64,000 nucleotides of DNA from Saprospiraceae bacterium (GCA_016719855.1 JADJYH010000024.1:1-64000); one strand, 5' to 3'; positions 42,376 through 50,854 are shown, counted from the stretch's first letter. Numbers and translations are program-made. The notes: generated from the letters alone by a model not told the origin.

Positions 42376-44271
42376 ATGAAAAAAACGCAAGCAGCCCTTC
42401 GCAATACCTTTCCATGTCAGCCAACTGATATGGAGCCACTTATCGAGCAACTGCTCAAAGTTCGGAACGATGTAGTGCAAAAAGAAAAGGCGTACAAAAA
42501 CTTGGACAAGGTGCACGTGGCCAACCAAAAAAGCGCCCGCAACCTGCTCCAATACATGGCGTTCCGGCTGCACGACATTCGTGATTTGCAGTTGTTGTTG
42601 ACGGAATGGGGACTGTCATCGCTCGGCAGGGCAGAACGCAAGGTACAGGCCACGCTGGATACGGTGCTCCAAGCCATGCACCTGATTGTGGGTAAAAGCT
42701 GGCAGCCAAATGAAAAGCCGCCCGTCTGTTACCGGGATGCCCGACAGACATTGGAAGACAACACCGACAAGCTGTTGGGTGGGCATCCCGCTGGTAGGCG
42801 GGTCAGGATCATGGTCACCATGCCAGGCGATGGGGGGAGCAACTACCATTTGGTGAAAAACCTGCTGCTGAACGGCATGAACTGCGCCCGCATCAACTGC
42901 GCACACGACGACAAAACGACCTGGAAAAAAATCGTTGAAAACATTAGGCGGGCAGAAGAAGCTACGGGCAGGGAATGCAGGATATTGATGGACCTCGGCG
43001 GCCCCAAACTTCGCACAGGCGACATCAAGCCCGGCCCGAAAATCGTCAAGATAAGCCCAAAACGTTCCGAAACCGGCATTGTGGAACAGCCTGCGCACAT
43101 TTGGCTGCACCCGGAGGGGGAAACACCGAACCCACCAAACAACACCATCGCCTGCCTCCCCGTGCCGCCCGATTGGCTGAAAAAAAGCAAGGTCGGCGAC
43201 ACCATCCGCCTGACCGATGCGAGGGGCGCTTCCAGAAAGCTGACCTTGGCAGAGGTGACGGAATCGGGTTATCTGGCCTCTGCCAACAAGACCATCTACT
43301 TCGTTCCCGGACTTGAATTGGTGCTGAAAAGAAAGGGCGAAAAGCTCAGGAAAGGCACCGCCAAAATCAGCGACAGTTTGCCCAGTAGGCTCGGCGGGAT
43401 TCCCCTGAAAATTGGTGACTTGCTCGTTTTGACCAAGCAACAAACGCCCGGCGAAAAAGCTCTTTTCCATGCAGATGGAACCCTGACGCAACCAGCAACC
43501 ATTGGCATTTCCATACCCGAAGTGCTCAACGATCTGCGGGACGGCGAGCCTATTTGGTTTGACGACGGCAAAATCGGCGGCATCATCGAGCGAGTGGAGC
43601 GGGAACAAGTGAAAGTACGCATCAACCATACCCGCCCAGCGGGCGACACGCTCCGGGCCGAGAAGGGCATCAACCTGCCAGAATCCAACCTGCACGTGGC
43701 AGCGCTGTCGCCCGATGACCTCGAAGACCTGCATTTCGTGGTGCAGCACGCCGATATGGTCGGCCTCTCCTTCGCCAACTACCCCAAAGACGTGGAAGAC
43801 CTTGTACACCGCATGAAGGCGCTCCGCAAAGGCCGAGTGCCAGCCGTGGTGTTGAAAATCGAAACCCGCCTGGGCTTTGAGAACCTGCCTGCCCTGCTGT
43901 TGGCGGCTATGCAGTCGCCCTCCTGCGGGGTGATGATTGCCCGTGGCGACCTCGCCATCGAGTGCGGCTTTGGCCGACTGGCCGAGGTGCAGGAGCAAAT
44001 TTTATGGATTTGCGAAGCGGCACACGTGCCCGTCATCTGGGCCACGCAGGTGCTCGAAGGGATGGCCAAATCGGGCTTGCCCACCCGTGCAGAAGTCACC
44101 GACGCCGCCATGGGCCAACGTGCCGAGTGCATCATGCTCAACAAAGGCGAACACATCGTGGAGGCCACGAACGCACTCGCTGAAATCCTGCACCGTATGC
44201 AGGACCACCAGACGAAAAAACGCTCCCTGCTCAGGAAGTTGAGCATTGCGGAGCGATTCTTTCAGAAATGA
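42376..44271 (+). CDS. Pyruvate kinase-like protein with N-terminal extension, no PK C-terminal domain
   Basis: 631-residue enzyme. Residues about 1-135 are a helical extension of unknown role. The barrel follows: VRIMVTMPGDGG, NGMNCARINCAHDD (replacing the canonical RxNFSHG), ILMDLGGPKLRTGDI, the inserted B-like domain (about 210-380), EPIWFDDGKIGGII, LTEKDxxD-equivalent LSPDDLEDLHFVV, GLSFANYPKDVEDL, VVLKIETRLGFENLP, GVMIARGDLAIECG and VIWATQVLEGMAKSGLPTRAEVTDAAM. The usual C-terminal allosteric domain is missing; the protein ends soon after the barrel. The family of long PK-like proteins is known but not well characterised. ATG at 42376 preferred over TTG 42367. Confidence 0.85.
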   Translation: MKKTQAALRNTFPCQPTDMEPLIEQLLKVRNDVVQKEKAYKNLDKVHVANQKSARNLLQYMAFRLHDIRDLQLLLTEWGLSSLGRAERKVQATLDTVLQAMHLIVGKSWQPNEKPPVCYRDARQTLEDNTDKLLGGHPAGRRVRIMVTMPGDGGSNYHLVKNLLLNGMNCARINCAHDDKTTWKKIVENIRRAEEATGRECRILMDLGGPKLRTGDIKPGPKIVKISPKRSETGIVEQPAHIWLHPEGETPNPPNNTIACLPVPPDWLKKSKVGDTIRLTDARGASRKLTLAEVTESGYLASANKTIYFVPGLELVLKRKGEKLRKGTAKISDSLPSRLGGIPLKIGDLLVLTKQQTPGEKALFHADGTLTQPATIGISIPEVLNDLRDGEPIWFDDGKIGGIIERVEREQVKVRINHTRPAGDTLRAEKGINLPESNLHVAALSPDDLEDLHFVVQHADMVGLSFANYPKDVEDLVHRMKALRKGRVPAVVLKIETRLGFENLPALLLAAMQSPSCGVMIARGDLAIECGFGRLAEVQEQILWICEAAHVPVIWATQVLEGMAKSGLPTRAEVTDAAMGQRAECIMLNKGEHIVEATNALAEILHRMQDHQTKKRSLLRKLSIAERFFQK

Positions 44272-44292
44272 GTGCCCAGCAGCTAGCTGCAA

Positions 44293-44475
44293 AAGGGCTT
44301 TCTTATAAAAATTGTGAATCCGGTTTTTGGCCAAATAAGTCGCTTTTGTCATGGCCGAAGGCCACCTCTGCATCACGACGGATGCCTCGCAGTGCATCAA
44401 ACTTGACTCAGAGGTGGCCTTCGGCCATGACAAAAGCGACAAGTGGGACGTCGCAGTTTTTATAAGAAAGCCCTT
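44293..44475. repeat. Nested perfect inverted repeat, MITE- or REP-like
   Basis: Outer arms 44293-44311 and 44457-44475 are perfect 19-bp complements (AAGGGCTTTCTTATAAAAA). Inner arms 44339-44370 and 44409-44440 are perfect 32-bp complements that include GTCATGGCCGAAGGCCACC. Between outer and inner arms the two sides do not match. The 38-base centre has no feature. No transposase is present. Lies alone in the spacer after the pyruvate kinase-like gene. Confidence 0.88.
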
Positions 44476-44552
44476 CTAACTGCAACAAGTCCCGTTCTCA
44501 ATTTTCACAAAAACAGTAGCTTCGCCACTCATTTTAAAAATCGCCAACCATC

Positions 44553-45968
44553 ATGCGACAAGCCTTAGAAACCGAACAAAAAGCCCTCGAAATCAACCTC
44601 GACGACAGCATCTACGGCACGCTCGCCGAGATTGGGGCAGGGCAAGAGGTAGCCCGCAACTTCTTCAAAGTGGGCGCCGCCGCAGGCACCATCGCCAAGA
44701 CGATGAGCGCCTACGACAAGGTTGTGTCCGACGAAATCTACGGCCCGGAGGCAAAAGGCCGCTACGTCTGCGAAAGCCGTCTTTACAAAATGCTCGACCA
44801 CGAGTGGGAACTCATCGAGGGCCGCTTGCGCTCGGTGCGGCCGGAGACCAATTTCTTCGTCTTCGCCAACACGGTGGCCACCATGAACTACCAGCGCACC
44901 ATCAAGGGCGACGGTTGGCTCGGCATCCGGTTCCAGACCAGCCCGGCCAGCGAACCCAACGACCTCGTGCTGCATATCCGACTGCTCGACAACGACACAC
45001 AGCTCCAGCAGCAGGCCGTCGGCAAGCTCGGCGTGAACATGGTCTATGCCTGCTTCCGGTTCCAAAACGACCCCGAAACCCTGCTCCTCTCGCTCATGGA
45101 CGGCCTGCGCCGCCGGGTCTCCATTGACATGGTGCGGCTCAATGGCTCCGATTTTGCCAGCCTCGACAACCGCCTCCTCAGCCTCTGGCTCGTGAAGCAC
45201 GGCATGAGCGAGGTGGCCATGTTCGGGCCGGACAAGCGCAACGTACACCCCTCCGAGTTCCTCTACAAAAAGCACGTGCTGGTGGTGCGGGCCAGCTTCC
45301 GGCCCCTCACATTGCTGGAGGAAGACATGATAGAAAAAGGCTTCGAACAGTTCTGGAGCGAACCGGAAGTGGACGGCGACCAATCGTTCACGCTCACCGA
45401 AATCACCCTCGGCAACCTCACGGAGGCAGGCCCGCTGGACGAAAAGGACTTCCTCGACCGCACGGAACTGCTCTGCGCCTTGGGGCAGACGGTCATCATC
45501 AGCAGTTGCGAGGAGTACCAGCAGCTCATCGCCTACTTCTCCGACTACCGGGTATCGCACCTCGGCCTCGTGCTGCGGGCGCACCGCCTCAGCGAGTTCC
45601 TTTCGGAGAAATACCGCCAAAATGCGGAGGGCAGCCTGTTGGCCGCCTTCGGCGAAGTGTTCGCAAGAGGGGTGAAGCTCTACGTTTACCCCTCCGTGCT
45701 GGCGGACAACACCACCCTGATGACCACCCAAAACCTGCCCCTGCCGGAAGGCTCGAAGTACCTCTACCAGCACCTGCTCGACCACCGCCAAATCGTGGAC
45801 ATCGAGGCGTTCAACCACGCCGTGATGAACATCTTCGCCAGCGATGTGCTGGCGGAAATACGAAGCGGCGGCAAAGGCTGGGAAGCGCTGGTGCCGCTGA
45901 AGGTGGCGGAATTGGTGCGGGAGAAGGGATTGTTTGGCGGGAGTGAACAACCTTCAATTTATCCCTAA
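44553..45968 (+). CDS. Conserved protein of unknown function, 471 residues
   Basis: Soluble 471-residue protein without signal peptide or membrane helix. I recall close relatives across several phyla that begin alike (RQALETEQKALEINLDDSIY, IGAGQEVARNFFKVGAAAGT, AKTMSAYDKVVSDEIYG, RYVCESRLYKMLDHE) but no established function. Later segments: GDGWLGIRFQTSP, LHIRLLDNDTQLQQQAVGKL, GVNMVYACF, VSIDMVRLNGSDF and IISSCEEYQQLIAYFSD. Very even, strongly conserved character suggests a housekeeping enzyme. Any functional label would be a guess. The codon use is like the core genome, unlike the AT-rich genes that follow. Confidence 0.75.
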   Translation: MRQALETEQKALEINLDDSIYGTLAEIGAGQEVARNFFKVGAAAGTIAKTMSAYDKVVSDEIYGPEAKGRYVCESRLYKMLDHEWELIEGRLRSVRPETNFFVFANTVATMNYQRTIKGDGWLGIRFQTSPASEPNDLVLHIRLLDNDTQLQQQAVGKLGVNMVYACFRFQNDPETLLLSLMDGLRRRVSIDMVRLNGSDFASLDNRLLSLWLVKHGMSEVAMFGPDKRNVHPSEFLYKKHVLVVRASFRPLTLLEEDMIEKGFEQFWSEPEVDGDQSFTLTEITLGNLTEAGPLDEKDFLDRTELLCALGQTVIISSCEEYQQLIAYFSDYRVSHLGLVLRAHRLSEFLSEKYRQNAEGSLLAAFGEVFARGVKLYVYPSVLADNTTLMTTQNLPLPEGSKYLYQHLLDHRQIVDIEAFNHAVMNIFASDVLAEIRSGGKGWEALVPLKVAELVREKGLFGGSEQPSIYP

Positions 45969-45973
45969 TTTTT

Positions 45974-45981
45974 GTACGTTT
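45974..45981 (+). promoter_or_regulatory. -7 box (TACGTTTG) ahead of the restriction island
   Basis: TAnnTTTG match 40 bases before the methyltransferase stub. Confidence 0.45.
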
Positions 45982-46020
45982 GTGTGTCAAAACTCCCTGT
46001 GAAGGGTTCAAGGCTTTTTT

Positions 46021-46104
46021 ATGAAAAACAAAATTGGCATATTTTCTTTTTTTGTGGGAGCGGGGTTTCTTGACCTTGGATTTGAATACACGGGCATTAT
46101 CTAA
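46021..46104 (+). pseudogene. N-terminal stub of a C5-cytosine DNA methyltransferase
   Basis: A 27-codon reading frame from ATG 46021 to TAA 46104 reads KIGIFSFFVGAGFLDLGFEY. This is motif I of C5-cytosine methyltransferases (usual form FFSGAGFLDLGFE), the SAM-binding loop at the very N-terminus. The remaining motifs, including the catalytic Pro-Cys (motif IV), are absent from the next 40 bases and from the rest of the island. The gene is therefore truncated, most simply by an internal deletion that removed most of the enzyme. It would have been the cognate modification gene for the nuclease that follows. Confidence 0.75.
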
Positions 46105-46143
46105 TAACTTCTAAATGTCAAATAAATTAAACAATTACTCAGC

Positions 46144-46950
46144 ATGACGAAACTGCCAACACGGGAACAGTTGCTAAATCCAATACTAGAAGCCCTCGTC
46201 AAGTTGGGAGGTTCAGGTTCAATTGATGAAATTAACGAAAAAGTCATTTTGAATCTGCAAGTGCCTGAAGAGTTGGCTACTATTCCTCACATTAAAGGTA
46301 AGGAGGGTGGCCAAACTGAATTAGAGTACCAATTAGCTTGGGCAAGAACAATGCTACGCGGTAATGGATATATTGTAAGCTCAAAAAGAGGTATATTGGC
46401 ATTAGTTGACAATTCACGCCATTCAGTAGAAGAGATAAATTTTCCTGATATTAAGCTAAGCCCTGAACACAAGGAAGAAGTTGAAGAAAATTGGAAGGTA
46501 AGACTTCTAAAAATTTTGATTAATAAGCTTACTCCCACTGCTTTTGAACGACTGATTCAAAGGGTTTTACGAGAAAAGGGGTTTTCACAAGTAGAAGTTA
46601 CTGGAAGAAGTGGAGATGGGGGCATTGATGGAAAGGGAATTGCAAAAATAAATGGAATACTAAGCTTCCACATTGTTTTCCAATGTAAGAAATACCAAGG
46701 ATCCGTAACAGCAGGTCATATCAGAGATTTTAGAGGAGCCATGGTTGGCAGAACAGACAAAGGGTTATTCATTACGACTGGATATTTCACAAGAGATGCA
46801 ATAAAAGAGGCGACCCGTGAAGGTGCTCAAACAATAGACTTGATAGATGGAGAGAAGTTGGTTGAAAAACTAAAAGAGTTGAACCTAGGCATAAATGTAG
46901 AATTGGTTGAAAGAATTTCTATAGATGAAAAATGGTTTGAGAGTTTATAA
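46144..46950 (+). CDS. Mrr-type restriction endonuclease
   Basis: 268-residue nuclease. The N-terminal winged-helix Mrr_N-like domain (about 1-85) has LPTREQLLNPILEALVKLGG and LAWARTMLRGNGYIVSSKRG. The C-terminal Mrr catalytic domain (about 130-245) has LTPTAFERLIQRVLREKGFS, the PD-(D/E)xK residues in TGRSGDGGIDGKG and FQCKKYQGSV (QxK form), then GLFITTGYFTRDA and TIDLIDGEKLVEKL. Mrr-type enzymes either cut methylated DNA or act as the R subunit beside a methyltransferase. AT-rich codon use marks it as acquired. Catalytic residues are intact. Confidence 0.88.
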   Translation: MTKLPTREQLLNPILEALVKLGGSGSIDEINEKVILNLQVPEELATIPHIKGKEGGQTELEYQLAWARTMLRGNGYIVSSKRGILALVDNSRHSVEEINFPDIKLSPEHKEEVEENWKVRLLKILINKLTPTAFERLIQRVLREKGFSQVEVTGRSGDGGIDGKGIAKINGILSFHIVFQCKKYQGSVTAGHIRDFRGAMVGRTDKGLFITTGYFTRDAIKEATREGAQTIDLIDGEKLVEKLKELNLGINVELVERISIDEKWFESL

Positions 46951-46961
46951 AAAATTACAAC

Positions 46962-47363
46962 ATGAATATTCAAACAAAGTTAGCCCAAAGAGGAGTTTTA
47001 CTTGGATATAGGATTTGGCAACCAAAGAGAAACTCCTCATTTTCATTGAGAAATGAAAAGTTGTTTTTTGCCTATCCAGAAGCAGTGGAAGAAGCCACAC
47101 ATGTTGATTGCATTTGGTTCAAAGGTGAAAAAGAAATGCCAGCGATAATTAAAATTTGCACTAAAAAAACTATTATCGAATCATTGTATAGGTTGAGCAA
47201 TTTAAAATTTTCTCTTCCTTCATATTTTACTGATTTTGTTTTAATTGTTCCTGATGCAATTGTTAAGGAAATAAAAAAGGAACTAGACAAACCTATATTG
47301 AATAATTTTTCCCCAAAGATTTATACGTTTTCCGAAATAGAATTGAATAACTGGGCTCTGTAG
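46962..47363 (+). CDS. Unknown protein of the restriction island, 133 residues
   Basis: Starts 11 bases after the Mrr stop, so probably co-transcribed. It has no family that I recognise. Features: a short basic N-terminal region (YRIWQPKRNSSFSLRNEK), HVDCIWFKGEKEMPAIIKIC, TKKTIIESLYRLSNLKFSLP, YFTDFVLIVPD and the end IYTFSEIELNNWAL. The D-x-IWFK ... PAIIKI pattern might be read as a small nuclease-like core (D...E...K), as in restriction-associated proteins that check DNA ends, but this is weak. Same AT-rich codon use as the Mrr gene. Confidence 0.6.
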   Translation: MNIQTKLAQRGVLLGYRIWQPKRNSSFSLRNEKLFFAYPEAVEEATHVDCIWFKGEKEMPAIIKICTKKTIIESLYRLSNLKFSLPSYFTDFVLIVPDAIVKEIKKELDKPILNNFSPKIYTFSEIELNNWAL

Positions 47364-47625
47364 TTAATTAATTATCAAGATTTTCCCATACTCCGAAGTT
47401 GAAGAGTTGTATTAGTCTATGCGAAAGAAGAAAGCTAAAAGGAGTCACAGAAGAATTTCTTGATAGCTTTATGGAACCTGTTGTTGAATAATCAGCCATG
47501 GCTAGTTTATTATAGGCCACCGCAGCCTCTAACAAATACCAACACCTCAAAAACATCCAACTTTTCCACACGGTACTCTGACCGTAATTCCCCTTCTTTG
47601 CGAAGCAAATAATTAAAACACCGCC

Positions 47626-49092
47626 ATGCTTCGCCAAAAAATAGAACAACTCGCTCAGGCTTCCCGCCAACTGGAACCCAGTCCGGCACAGCGCCAAAGC
47701 TGGGATGCCGCCGTACACGACTACGCCCACAGTTATATGGACAGCCTACCCACGGGCAAAGCCTTCCACGCCGTGGAGAACCCCGCCGCTGGCCTGCTCG
47801 ACTTCCCGCTCGACGGGCAGCCGAAGCCGATGGAGCAGGTGCTGGCCGTTTTGAAAAAGAACCTGCCCGAAGCGGGCCTCAACCCCGCATCCGGTGGCCA
47901 CCTCGGCTACATCCCCGGCGGGGGCATTTACCCGACGGCGCTGGGCGACTACCTCGCCGCCGTGACCAACGAGTACGCTGGCATCTTCTTCGGCGGGCCC
48001 GGGGCGGTGCGCATCGAAAACATGCTCATCCGCTGGATGTGCGAGCTGGTGGGCTACCCCGCCTCGGCGCTCGGCAACCTGAGCAGCGGCGGCTCCATCG
48101 CCAACCTCATCGCCTTCGTGACGGCGAGGGACTCGAAGAAAATCACCTCCCGAAAGGTCCGAAAATCGGTCATCTACCTCACCGAGCAGGTACACCACTG
48201 CGTACACAAGGCCATCCGGATCGGGGGCATGGCGGAGGCCGTGGTGCGCAACGTGCCGATGGACGCCCGCTTCCGCATGGACGCCGCCCGGCTGTCCGAA
48301 ATGGTGGAAACCGACGTGGCCGCTGGCCTGCACCCCTTCCTCGTGGTGGCTTCCGCTGGCACTACGGACACGGGCGCCGTTGACCCGCTGGATGCCGTGG
48401 CGGACGTGGCCGAGCGGCACGGGATGTGGTTCCACGTGGATGCGGCTTACGGCGGCTTCTTCCTGCTCGCCGACGTGGAGAACCCCGACGGCTCGACCGT
48501 GAAGCAGGTTTTCAAGGGCATCGAGCGGTCGGACTCGGTGGCCATTGACCCGCACAAGGGGCTGTTCCTGGCCTACGGGCTGGGCGCTGTTTTGATAAAA
48601 AACGTGCAGGCGCAGATGGCCAGCCACTACTACCGGGCCAGCTACATGCAGGATACTTTCGACGCCAACGAGGAACTCAGTCCTGCCGACCTCTCGCCCG
48701 AACTCACCAAGCACTGGCGGGGTCTGCGCATGTGGTTGCCGCTGCAATTGCTTGGCATTCAGCCGTTTAAGGCGGCACTAGAAGAAAAAATCTGGCTCTG
48801 CCGCTATTTTTACGAAGCAATTCAACAACTCGGTTTCGAGGTGGGGCCGTACCCGGAGCTGTCCGTTTGCACCTACCGCTACCTGCCAAGGGACGGCTCA
48901 GACGCCAACGATTTCAACCGGCGGCTGGTGGAGTACGTGCAGCACGACGGGCGGATTTTCGTGTCGTCCACCAACATCGGCGGGGTGTTTTGGATACGGC
49001 TGGCGGTGCTCTGCTTCCGCACCCACTTGCGGGAGATTGACACTTTGTTGGAGATTTTTGAAAATGGGGTGAAAACGCTCGAAAAGCGCTAA
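47626..49092 (+). CDS. Group II PLP-dependent decarboxylase (aromatic-L-amino-acid decarboxylase-like)
   Basis: 488-residue fold-type I PLP enzyme. Family text: HLGYIPGGGIYPTALGDYLA, NLSSGGSIANLIAFVTAR, the stacking His in TEQVHHCVHKA, SAGTTDTGAVDPLDAV, FHVDAAYGGFFLL, and the PLP lysine in SVAIDPHKGLFLAYG (about residue 308). Family members decarboxylate aromatic amino acids, glutamate or others. The substrate cannot be decided from the sequence. GC-rich codon use returns here after the AT-rich island. A word hairpin follows the stop. Confidence 0.9.
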   Translation: MLRQKIEQLAQASRQLEPSPAQRQSWDAAVHDYAHSYMDSLPTGKAFHAVENPAAGLLDFPLDGQPKPMEQVLAVLKKNLPEAGLNPASGGHLGYIPGGGIYPTALGDYLAAVTNEYAGIFFGGPGAVRIENMLIRWMCELVGYPASALGNLSSGGSIANLIAFVTARDSKKITSRKVRKSVIYLTEQVHHCVHKAIRIGGMAEAVVRNVPMDARFRMDAARLSEMVETDVAAGLHPFLVVASAGTTDTGAVDPLDAVADVAERHGMWFHVDAAYGGFFLLADVENPDGSTVKQVFKGIERSDSVAIDPHKGLFLAYGLGAVLIKNVQAQMASHYYRASYMQDTFDANEELSPADLSPELTKHWRGLRMWLPLQLLGIQPFKAALEEKIWLCRYFYEAIQQLGFEVGPYPELSVCTYRYLPRDGSDANDFNRRLVEYVQHDGRIFVSSTNIGGVFWIRLAVLCFRTHLREIDTLLEIFENGVKTLEKR

Positions 49093-49172
49093 ATTGGCGT
49101 TTTGGCAAGTTGGCGTTTTGGCGTGTCAGCTGTTTCCCCGCTAACATGCCAAAGTGCCAATACGCCAAGTTT
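49091..49172. repeat. Word hairpin, word about TTGGCGTTTTGGCAAG
   Basis: 5' arm 49091-49130 (three TTGGC(G/A) units) and 3' arm 49140-49172 (GCCAAAGTGCCAATACGCCA). Occupies the spacer between the decarboxylase and the SGNH hydrolase. Confidence 0.82.
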
Positions 49173-49190
49173 CTTCAAAATCGTTTTACC

Positions 49191-49925
49191 ATGAAAAAGC
49201 ACATCATTTTCGCCATGCTGGCCATGTTGTTGGCCGCTACTTTTAGCTGCAAAAACGAGCCGGGCAAGCACAGCCAGGGAGCCATGATACCCCGTGGCGA
49301 CTCGACGCAGATTGACCGCTTTGAGGATGAAATAAAGAAGTACGAGGAGGCCGACAAGGCACAGATGCCAGCGAAGGGCGGGGTGCTGTTCGTGGGCAGT
49401 TCGAGCTTCAGGCTGTGGAGCACGGTGGCGCAGGATTTTGCGCCGCTGCCGGTCATCAACCGGGGCTTCGGCGGCTCCACCACGCCGGAAGTGATGCACT
49501 ACGCCAAGCGCATCGTGTACAAATACGAGCCGAGCGTCATTGTTTACTACTGTGGCGAAAACGACATGGCCAGCGAAACGCCGCCGCAGGTGGCTTTTCA
49601 GAACTTTAAAAAATTCATCGGCGAAACGGAAAAGAACCTCGCCAACGCCACGGTGGTGTTTGTCTCGGCCAAGCCCTCCCCCAGCCGCTGGGCTATGTGG
49701 AAGGACTTCCAGCAGTTCAACTCGATGGTGGAGTTATTTGCCAAAAACCGCCCGAACCTGCGCTACGTGGATATCAGCAAGGAACTTTTGGGGGCAAACG
49801 GCGAACCCGACGCCTCGCTATTTGTCGAAGACAAACTGCACATAAACGCCAGCGGCTACGCCAAATGGACGGCGGTCTTGAAGCCGATTGTCACGGAAGT
49901 TTACAACTCGAAAACGCCCAAGTAG
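49191..49925 (+). CDS. SGNH/GDSL-type hydrolase, lipoprotein
   Basis: 244-residue exported hydrolase. Lipoprotein signal with lipobox ATFSC. SGNH blocks: GGVLFVGSSSFRLW (block I Ser), NRGFGGSTTPEVM (block II Gly), VIVYYCGENDMAS (block III Asn) and EDKLHINASGYAKW (block V Asp-x-x-His). An esterase or deacetylase acting on carbohydrate or lipid in the periplasm is the usual role; the exact substrate is unknown. ATG at 49191 starts the lipoprotein signal. Confidence 0.9.
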   Translation: MKKHIIFAMLAMLLAATFSCKNEPGKHSQGAMIPRGDSTQIDRFEDEIKKYEEADKAQMPAKGGVLFVGSSSFRLWSTVAQDFAPLPVINRGFGGSTTPEVMHYAKRIVYKYEPSVIVYYCGENDMASETPPQVAFQNFKKFIGETEKNLANATVVFVSAKPSPSRWAMWKDFQQFNSMVELFAKNRPNLRYVDISKELLGANGEPDASLFVEDKLHINASGYAKWTAVLKPIVTEVYNSKTPK

Positions 49926-50026
49926 CAATGTGAAATCCTCGCCAAATTCGACTTTGATTTTTCGTTGGAATGATTATCTTCGCACCGCTTTTCAGAAAAC
50001 GGGCTGGTTGCCCTGCCTGATTTTTT

Positions 50027-50743
50027 ATGCAAAAAGTTCTATTCAAAGATTTGGGCAGCATTTCGTACCGGGAGGCTTGGGACTTGCAGCAACGGCTGCA
50101 CGACGAGGCCATCCGCCGCAAACGGGAGAACCGGGAGCGCAAAGACCGGGGCGAGGCACTGCTGCCCATCAGCCACCACCTGCTGTTTTGTGAGCATCCG
50201 CCGGTGATGACGCTGGGCAGGAGCGGCGCCGAATCGAACCTGCTGTTGGACGAAGCCGGCCTTCTGGAAAAGGGCATCGAGTTCTTTAAAATCAACCGGG
50301 GCGGCGACATCACGTACCACGGGCCGGGGCAGATCGTTGGGTATCCGATTTTTGACCTCGACGAGTTTTTTACGGACGTACACCGCTACGTGCGCTACTT
50401 GGAGGAGGCGGTCATACGGACCCTGGCTGAGTACGGCATCGTGGATGCCTTTCGCATCAAGGAATACACGGGCGTTTGGCTGCCGCAACAGGGCTGGCTG
50501 CCCAAACGGAAGATTTGCGCCATCGGCGTACACCTCAGCCGCTGGGTGACGATGCACGGGTTCGCCTTCAACGTGAACACCGACCTTGGCTACTTCCGCC
50601 ACATCGTTCCCTGCGGTATCAATGACAAAGACAAAGACGTTACTTCCCTAGCTAAAGAGCTGGGGCATACTGTTGACGAGAACGAGGTAAAGGAAAAACT
50701 GCGACACCACTTCGCCGATATTTTCGGCTTTGAATTTGCGTGA
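50027..50743 (+). CDS. lipB: Octanoyl-[ACP]:protein octanoyltransferase
   Basis: 238-residue LipB, which moves octanoyl groups from ACP to lipoyl domains. Motifs: LLFCEHPPVMTLGRSGAESN, INRGGDITYHGPGQIVGYPI, the variable VRYLEEAVIRTLAEYGI, CAIGVHLSRWVTMHGFAFNV (catalytic Lys region upstream, PKRKICAIG) and FRHIVPCGINDKDKDVTSL with the catalytic Cys. lipA is not adjacent. Start at the ATG 50027. Confidence 0.95.
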   Translation: MQKVLFKDLGSISYREAWDLQQRLHDEAIRRKRENRERKDRGEALLPISHHLLFCEHPPVMTLGRSGAESNLLLDEAGLLEKGIEFFKINRGGDITYHGPGQIVGYPIFDLDEFFTDVHRYVRYLEEAVIRTLAEYGIVDAFRIKEYTGVWLPQQGWLPKRKICAIGVHLSRWVTMHGFAFNVNTDLGYFRHIVPCGINDKDKDVTSLAKELGHTVDENEVKEKLRHHFADIFGFEFA

Positions 50744-50789
50744 ACAAGGTTTTTTTCTATTTCTTCAACTGCCGATGGTCAAGAATTGA

Positions 50790-50854
50790 ACCACGGGACA
50801 GAGAACACAGAGGATTTATAAGAAAAACTCAGTGCTCTCTGTGTCCTCTGTGGT
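50790..50854. repeat. Word hairpin, word about ACAGAGAACACAGAGG
   Basis: 5' arm 50790-50818 (ACCACGGGACAGAGAACACA) and 3' arm 50829-50854 (GTGCTCTCTGTGTCCTCTGT). Between lipB and the small gene at 50900. Confidence 0.82.

Noticed and set aside
42616..43998. 460-codon minus-strand frame opposite the pyruvate kinase-like gene
   Set aside because: Antisense shadow; the plus frame carries all kinase motifs.
44565..45950. 461-codon minus-strand frame opposite the conserved unknown gene
   Set aside because: It mirrors a strongly conserved plus-strand protein, is rich in His, Arg and Val in the manner of GC-rich antisense frames, and has no family text.
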